This document shows, piece by piece, positions 57,167 to 64,000 of a stretch of DNA of 64,000 nt. The stretch lies in contig JADANN010000186.1 in NCBI GenBank assembly GCA_018806985.1, positions 230,314-294,313 of the forward strand, written 5' to 3'. The notes below the pieces were generated by a model. That model was not told the DNA's origin. It was given only the letters and a program-made list of their open reading frames with translations, and did no database searches. Position numbers and translations under genes: made by a program. This DNA comes from Angiostrongylus vasorum. Lineage: Eukaryota; Nematoda; Chromadorea; Rhabditida; Metastrongylidae. Position 1 is the stretch's first letter. Every line of letters begins with the position of its first letter.

Positions 57167-60100
57167 TTACTGTTGATGTTTTCGTCCACCGTGCCATGGA
57201 GAAGCGATCCTGTCGGGGTGCTGCCCTGACGACGCGGTCGTAAAGCCATATTCATGTCGTTTCTTCGTCTCCCAAGAAACCCGGTACTGGACTGGGACAT
57301 GCGATGGTCTTTGCTCGTCGCCGCGTTCGTTACGGATCTTTAAGGGAGTGGCATCCACCTCACGCTTGACTGGTTTTAACACCAGTAGGACTTGTTCTAC
57401 AGCAATTCTCTTGTTCTTCACGTCGACTGCATAATGTCTCCTTCCTACTACGTCTGGCTCCTTTCCTTTTTTGGTTTTCAGCCCGACAGTTGCGCTCCTT
57501 GGTTTCTGGAAACGAACGTAGCTATTCACTAGCAGCTATTCAAGAAGTAACTTTACGATATCTGTTGTTCCTACATTTCAGCAGCAGGGATCGGGGGAAA
57601 TCCTTGTACTCGTCCTACATCCTTAGTTCAAAAAAAATTATGGTAACCAAACAAGTGAAAATTCAAGCCTGGTTGGGATGATAAACACACATTCACCTTA
57701 CAATCTAATCACAATAATAAACAAATCGAAGGTGTTACTGTAGAACCGTAAAAAATCTCGTACGATTAAGGAAAAATGAATCGAATGTAAAAGCCCTCTT
57801 TGAAGAAAGTTTTTAAAATCAAAGAAAGTGTGTATTAAACCTCACCTATTTGACTTGAGCATGGCGCCTAAAAAGCGAAATGAAGATTACAAGATATATA
57901 AAAAGTTATCAGAGATATAAGAATTGTGAAGCCTACCTCGCTTTCCTCACTGGCTGGATTCGTTCCGGTGAAGACGCTCGTAACGCTGAACACCTGCAAA
58001 CGACTACGGTTCAAATGTACACACAACTAATTAACGTAGATACAGTAAAAGTCTGTTCTGGTATTACCACAATTGGTGATATATTCAATACTTGCACTAT
58101 GACATTTCCCTGGAAGTCCGCTGACACGATGTGGCATCAATCGTTTAAGATTTGCGTATTATATACCAACTATCATTTAACAAATGTAGCCAAAATTTTC
58201 AGAAGGGCTAAAAAACCAAACGGGCTCCTCCTCAGCAACCTCCAATTCCTGCTTTATTGCTGGCTTGGCTTTTCCTCGCAGCCTCTTCTGCCTGATCTGT
58301 CGGCGCTCCCGCGCTTCAAACTTCCTGAGGAGGTCTGGGCAGTCCTGGACAAAACATGGATCAAATATGTAAGACAAATATAGTGCCACAAACTGATAAT
58401 CATTTAAAGATCAAGGCAAATAAGAACTGAGAAGAAAAAAAGTCATGAGAAGTAAAAACAACACAGAACTTTACGAACAGAACTGTTACCATCTCATCTT
58501 CGTCGACATAGTTCTCCGGCGCAAAAGATATTTCATATCCTGCCCATTTAACGTGGTACAAAAAAGGTTCCATCTGGTTCTATCTTAAAAACGAAATTAA
58601 GCGAAGGCGGTTCACAGTAGAAAGTAGGTTATAGTAGAAGAACTTAACATATTGTTATCAAATTCACTACGACAACTAATTTTTCAAGACTATTTTGAGC
58701 TTCTGAGTGTTGATGTCAACTCGTGTGGGCCGCCTTGCCTTCAGGACTCCCCCTCGCTAGCAACAATCACGAGAGTGCATTTGGGCTGTGTTGCATTAAA
58801 ATCCTCCTCCGACTACGTTTTCTACATTACGAGGTATTATAGAACTTTCCTCACTAGTAAATGTATCGCAAACAAAAAGTTTTTTTTTGTTATCTACCAT
58901 GCAAAGAAAATAGTTTCCTCCACCGATAGCTGGTACAACATCAGTGATGGGGATATTGTCGACAGAATAGAATATGTGCGACAAAAAAACTCTAAGTTGC
59001 AAAACGAACGACTGAAAATAGAATGAGCCGACATCGATTCACAAAAGCCGACCTCTCATCACGTATGGGTTTATATTCATTTCAAGATGTAAGTGCTAAA
59101 TATAGCCAAAATGAAAGAAGATATTGACCAGGAGTGCTAACAATGGTGAGTCCAACGTCAGTTGATGGTGGACACTTGTACGCCTAAAATTTACAAGCGC
59201 ACTTTTCACCAGAAATAAAACTTAGTGAACACAGTGGATTTACTTATACACTCAGAGACCGACGTATACAACTTTCCACCCATATAAGGAGTGGGCCAGA
59301 ATGGGTGGCATGATAGCACGACAATTTAAAGCGGCTTAGAAAAGAAAATAGGCGTTACACTTTAAAAATTAAGAATGGAGCTGAAGATTCTAGGTGAATA
59401 ACGGCACCGTAGGAAATTTTGCATGGAGTGAACAGACGCGACGTCAATTTGTGCACATAAATCTCTGGTACAAATGTCGCAAAGTAAAAAGCAGCACAAA
59501 AATGACTCCTGTTAAATAACACTTGACGACTTACAGTTCCTAAAGGCATGTTTGGTTAAAAAAATCAATGGAAGCGAAAGTACTTACTGTTCGCGACAGG
59601 ATGCGCTCCACCTCGTAACGGGTGCGCCTACAAAACAAATGAAATCAAAGGGATTCATGGCGGAAGATTGGGAAGAGTGCTGAGAAATATGAGAGGAAAG
59701 CACAGGAATATTTTAAACTACTAACTGAGAGGACTTCGGTGCTGTTCCTACGTCCTGGGCACTACGGACACTTCCCACTACTTCCTTTCTCGTCGACCTG
59801 GTATTATAACGGCCGACATGACGATCCTCGTGACCTAAAACGAAAAGAACTACGTAGGTAGATAACTGGAAATAACATCTGTATTGGGAAGGTAAATTAC
59901 GTCGTCGGACTATGCTGTGGTACGTATTCACGAGCTGCGCGACGTGTTCCGTCGTCAGGCCGAACAACCGAGCGCTCTCGTATAACGCACTGGGAGTCGG
60001 AAGAGAACGGTTAACCTCCGCTAGCCATAGAAATTTTTTTTCACGGCCAGTTCAACATTTTCCTGAAATCAACTTCGTCTTAGAATCTACATCAACCCGA

Positions 60101-60588
60101 ATCTGAAAATATTTTGAGCATATTCGGAGTCCTTAATTCTAACGAACAGCCTAATTTAAATTCAAAAAGTTTCTGGATATGCGTTACACATCCTTCGCAT
60201 CTGTCTAAAGCCTCGAGATATTCCGACCTCCATCAAACGAAGACTACGAAAAATCTACAGTTTCCCATTGGCACTACGAAGGCTGGGAGTTCGCGAGTCA
60301 CACAGAGACGTCTGTCTCTAGGAACACTCCAGCTGATGCATCTACGTAGAATCTCACGATGCCTCTCGCTTACTTACCACCACTTCATTGAGTAACAAGA
60401 AGAACGCATGCGTAAATTATCATGAAGAAGTTGCGCACAATTTAAACAGCACTTTAACTAAAATGATGGGATTTGGAACCTACCATTTCGTATCCATTCT
60501 TCCGACAAAGTCTGCGGATTTCATCCACAAACGCCGAGCGGTGCGAGTCGTATTCGCCATAATAGAGAGTAACGATCTCAGAAGACAT
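57167..60588 (-). CDS. Chromodomain protein (HP1/CEC-like reader)
   Basis: Eight exons in consistent phase, in transcript order: 60484-60588 (ATG 60586-60588, just after TTTTCAG/ATC, suggesting trans-splicing), 59901-60062, 59726-59834, 59588-59627, 58490-58573, 58222-58344, 57937-57993, 57167-57505 (TAA). About 339 residues. The chromodomain spans exons 4 to 6: TRYEVERILSRT, MEPFLYHVKWAGYEISF, PENYVDEDEM, DCPDLLRKFEARE. Cage-type aromatics are Tyr (YEVE), Trp (VKWAG) and, where HP1 has the Trp of TWEP, a Phe (SFAP). Downstream are a basic stretch (RRQIRQKRLRGKAKP) and a charged tail, consistent with a nuclear methyl-lysine reader; that role is inferred. The N-terminal 80 residues match nothing I recognise. 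Exon 2 needs one extra A in the 8-A run (60034-60041 as T on plus) to stay open. The donor of exon 6 was chosen by phase. Confidence 0.8.
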
Positions 60589-60591
60589 GAT

Positions 60592-61049
60592 CTGAAAACG
60601 AACGATTACACGAGCGTAGCATGTTTTTCAGAGGAATTCAAGAGCACACCGAACCAGCAATGACGGTATCAATTTCAAATTATGTGCTAATTAACCGTGA
60701 AGGAAAACGTTAGCCACAGACATCTGGAGCCTCTACTACAGATCACTTTGACCGCTGTGGTCACATACGTGGAATATCACCCATTACTGCTGTTGTGGCA
60801 GAAAAATCTGGTGGTTGAGCAATAATGCTGGTATGACAGGACACTTCACACAGTTTGATTTACGAATAAAACAGTGGTATACGAACACTTAGGGACAGCC
60901 GCAAGCGAATTATTCCACTGTACACAGGTTTTTTGTGAATTTCGTAATCATTCTACAGCTTACTAAACGCGGAGCATTTCTCTGGACATCGGTGGTGGAA
61001 ACCTAGTCCCTTAATTCATGAAAAGCAAAAAGATCACAGTGGTAGTGAT
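60592..61049. other. Upstream region of the chromodomain gene
   Basis: No promoter element or repeat recognised. Confidence 0.3.
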
Positions 61050-61405
61050 GCCGCTTATCACGAGCACCTTTTTTGGTTCGACCCCGTTCCAAGCTCACCA
61101 AACCTCTCACCCCACCGAGGTCGGGAAATTGGTACAGAACTTGTCCGGAAGAAGTCCATTCGTTTCAGTCCAAGTGGGAGGGCTTTAGCTCGACTATCGC
61201 AGAACTTCAGCGAGAATCCACCTGACCAGCATTCTACGACATTCAAGATGAAATGGAAAATCTTCAGGCAGCAGCCGAAGCCCCGTATTAATGTTGGAAG
61301 GCCTCAGTGGATGATGGGCGCGAGTAAACGAATCGAATGCGAGAAGTGCTGGGTTCGGCACGGTAGACGTAAAGACGGGCCGTATAAAATAAGAAATAGA
61401 TATAA
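61050..61405 (+). repeat. SINE-like repeat, second subfamily, long copy
   Basis: The left part matches the main family (GGTTCGACCCCGTTCC box B-like, GCTCACCAAACCTCTCACC, GAGGTCGGGAAATTGGTAC). The right part is different and matches 27768-28035: CAGCATTCTACGACATTCAAG, GAAAATCTTCAGGCAGCAGC, GAGAAGTGCTGGGTTCGG, GACGTAAAGACGGGCCG and an A-rich AAATAGATATAAAA end. A shared head with an alternative tail defines two subfamilies. Confidence 0.7.
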
Positions 61406-61711
61406 AAAACAATCCACAATCTGTGAAAAGAAAGAAATAATTAAGAGCTGTTTTCTGAACGAGTTCATCTCGCGAAAATGGAACCACTGGTGGCAGAGAG
61501 AGCGGCCACCCGAGAGAGTGCTGTCGTTTAGGAGGGAACAAAGAAAGCTCTGCGGCGCGTCAACGCTCAAGGGAGTTCGCATCTTTTCACTACTGTAAAA
61601 TGGTAAGTCACTGAGGAGACTTCTATAGGTAATTTTTCGAGTGCATCTGTGCACTAAGTGTCACTCAAACGAACCTATGAAATTGATTTCTCACCAGTAG
61701 ATTTGCCAAAG

Positions 61712-62030
61712 GGCGTGCATAGCGGATGTGGTTGTGTCCTGCAATACATGCGTGGTCGCTGGTTCGATCCCTCGCCCTGAGTTCACCAAGTTTTTCATGT
61801 CTCTAGTATCGGAAACTTGGTACCATACTTATCTGGTCAGATAGCAGCTCTGATTTGATACATCAGTACCTCACCGCCAGTCATTGCATAGGCTAAATAA
61901 GCGCTCAGTCACCCCAACGATAGTATAAATGAAGCCAAATGCGCGGCAAATAAAGCAGGGGATTGATAAACGTGAAGAACTCTCAGAGTGATCAACGCTA
62001 AGAGTTTGTACTACATTGTTAATAAAAAAA
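61712..62030 (+). repeat. tRNA-derived SINE-like repeat, diverged copy
   Basis: GTGCATAGCGGATGTGG (box A region), CTGGTTCGATCCC (good box B), GAGTTCACCAAGTTTTTCATG, GATACATCAGTACCTCACC, GAAGCCAAATGCGCGGC and an AGAGTTTGTACTACATT end. Confidence 0.65.
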
Positions 62031-62324
62031 ATCGTAGAAGTTGAGGTTTAATATAACACAAAGTAAAGTCAAAACATCGTAGCGAATGAAGGGTCACAAA
62101 CCAAAGTTATCACGACGTACTTTACACAAAAATCTGGTAGAAGTCTAAAACTTCGAGATCGAGAAAGCGACGGAAGAGAAGCAAAACGAGGACGAGAGCA
62201 AGAAACGCTGGAAACAGCGGTGGTTGTGTTATATGCCGCTTTGCTTCCATCCGCTCCAGCCCCCCTCAACTGAGGTGGCGACTTTCCCAATCACATTGAT
62301 CCGTCCTTGCACGGTAGACACAGG

Positions 62325-62462
62325 ATGAGTGATAGCGACGGTTCGTGGACTCCTCGCGCCTCAACAGCATCAGTTGGCCGCGAAATTTATTCGTTACAGA
62401 AACATCCGTCGGAAGCCACAGATCTTTGCAAACAACGTACATGCCTCTTTAATTCCTATTGA
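62325..62462 (+). CDS. Candidate first exon, unknown product
   Basis: After CACGGTAG/ACACAGG an ATG opens 45 codons (MSDSDGSWTPRASTASVG, REIYSLQKHPSEATD) to TGA at 62460-62462. A GT donor (CAAC/GTACAT near 62435) could end it earlier. An overlapping frame from 62329 runs 99 codons to 62628 and is equally unrecognised. Any gene here would run toward the terminal tandem array. Confidence 0.25.
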   Translation: MSDSDGSWTPRASTASVGREIYSLQKHPSEATDLCKQRTCLFNSY

Positions 62463-62726
62463 TGATATTCGGCGTGAATTACAGCGCACAGGACCCAATT
62501 TTGAGGTCGCTTCCAAACTTTTTGAAGATCAATTCCAGGCAAAACATGACTTGGAGACAAGTCTGCTCTTCAAGCTTGCCCTCTTCCCAATTCCTCTCAA
62601 GTACTGGTTCTTCGACAGTTCTCGATAATTCTTCGCCAGCTAGCCACTGTTTCGCTTGGTCAAGCATATAGAAGTACATTTTTTAACCAGCAGTAGGTTA
62701 TTATTTTACTTCTAATCACTACTGTA

Positions 62727-64000
62727 GATCTCGATCGTCTTCTAGGATGATCGTATGCAAGAAATACTTTAGTTCCTAGATGTTGCGAAACCGTCGATAT
62801 CGATCGTCTTCTAGGACGATGGTATACAAGAAATACTTAAGTAAAGTTCTTAGATGTTGCAAAACCGTTGATCTCGATGGTCTTCTTTAGTTCCTAGATG
62901 TTGCGAAACCGTCGATATCGATCGTCTTCTAGGACGATGGTATACAAGAAATACTTAAGTAAAGTTCTTAGATGTTGCAAAACCGATTGATCTCGATGGT
63001 CTTTTAGTTCCTAGATGTTGCGAAACCGTCGATATCGATCGTCTTCTAGGATGGTGTTATACAAGAAATACCTCAGTTCCTAGATGTTGCGAAACCGTCG
63101 ATATCGATCGTCTTCTAGGACGGTCGCGTGCTAGAACTACGTAAGTACAGTCCATAGACGTCGCGAAACCGTCGATCTCGATCGTCTTCTAGGATGGTGT
63201 TATACACGAATTACTTAAGTAAAGTTCTTAGATGTAGCAAACCGTCGATCTCGATGGTCTTTTAGTTCCTAGATGTTGCGAAATCCGTCAATCTCGGTCG
63301 TCTTCTAGGATGGCGTTACACAAGAAATACTTTAGTTCTTAGATGTTTCGAAATAGTCGATCTCGATCGCCTTCTAGGATGATGGAATTCAAAAAATACT
63401 GAAGTATAGTTCCTAGATTTGACGAGACCATCAACCTCGTTCGTCTTCGAGGATGGTGGTATGCAAGAAATACTTTAGTTCTTAGATGTTGCGAAACCGT
63501 CGATCTCGGTTGTCTTCTAGGATGGTGTTATATAAGAAATACTTAAGTAAAGTTCTCAGATGCAGCAAAACCGTCGATCTCGGTCGTGTTCTAGGATGGT
63601 GTTATACAAGAAATACTTTAGTTCTTAGATGTTGCGAAACCATTGATCTCGGTCGTGTTCTAGGATGGTGGTATACAAGAAATACTTTAGTTCTTAGATG
63701 TTCCGGAATCGTCGATCTCGATCGTCTTCTAGGATGATGGTATTCAAAAATATACTGAGGTATAGTTCCTTGGTTTAACGAAACCGTCGACCTCGGTCGT
63801 CTTTTTAGGATAATGTTATACAAGAAATACTTAGGTAATATTCTTAGATGTTCCGAAATCGTCGATCTCGATCGCCTTCTAGGATGATGGAATTCAAAAA
63901 ATACTGAAGTATAGTTCCCAGATTTGACGAGACGATCGACCTCGTTCGTCATCGAGGATGGTGGTATGCAAGAAATACTTTAGTTCTTAGATGTTGCGAA
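62727..64000. repeat. Terminal tandem array, 19 visible units, continues past the window
   Basis: Units of about 66-75 bp with consensus core TCGATCTCGATCGTCTTCTA, GGATGGTGTTATACAAGAAA, TACTTTAGTTCTTAGATG and TTGCGAAACCG. Short units of about 43 bp lack the GGATGG...AATAC middle (near 62867, 62988 and 63245). Units diverge by substitutions and small indels. No coding pattern; the open frames over it are in phase by chance. Confidence 0.9.

Noticed and set aside
63486..63952. Open frames of 83 and 116 codons over the terminal array
   Set aside because: They are repeated peptides from tandem units whose indels break the frame elsewhere; no start context or splice sites.
62720..64000. CRISPR-like array
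   Set aside because: Whole units repeat without unique spacers, and the host is a eukaryote; it is an ordinary tandem repeat.

Overview
The window looks like a repeat-rich chromosome segment from a clade V (strongylid, hookworm-like) parasitic nematode. Short exons are separated by AT-rich introns with TTTCAG-type acceptors, and two gene starts sit directly behind such acceptors, as expected for spliced-leader trans-splicing. RTE retrotransposons, mariner elements, tRNA-derived SINE-like repeats and TIR MITEs surround them. The species assignment is inference. No prokaryotic operon, CRISPR array, rRNA or canonical tRNA gene was seen.

Three host genes can be assembled exon by exon with consistent splice phases. 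(1) Minus strand, 503-5969 plus a probable first exon at 23905-23967: a PDXDC1-like PLP-fold protein of about 548 residues, apparently without the catalytic lysine motif. (2) Plus strand, about 34721-47507: a DEG/ENaC cation channel with the HG gating motif, TM1, cysteine-rich extracellular region and pre-TM2 segment; the TM2 exon was not found. One of its introns is almost entirely a 2.85 kb ATGT tetranucleotide array. (3) Minus strand, 57167-60588: a small chromodomain protein.

Four single-base frameshifts, three in A runs and one beside a GG, break genes 2 and 3 while their splice sites stay intact. This suggests assembly indels, though pseudogenisation is possible.

Region by region: 0.5-6 kb holds the body of the PDXDC1-like gene with repeats in its introns. 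6-24 kb is repeat-dense and probably its giant first intron, with a foldback element, an IS630/Tc1 relic, a mariner with TA target duplication carrying a MITE fragment, and an RTE element inserted inside a second mariner. 24-34.7 kb is intergenic with paired repeats and a few weak candidate exons. 34.7-47.5 kb is the channel gene. 48.5-51.7 kb is a second RTE element whose 3' tail is shared with short derivatives elsewhere. 52-56.8 kb holds AT repeats, a truncated third RTE copy fused to a SINE-like fragment, and MITEs. 57-60.6 kb is the chromodomain gene. 61-62 kb holds SINE-like repeats. 62.7-64 kb is a tandem array with hints of higher-order structure that runs off the window.

The three host genes have no evident functional link. 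The dominant theme is layered transposable-element insertion around and inside long introns.
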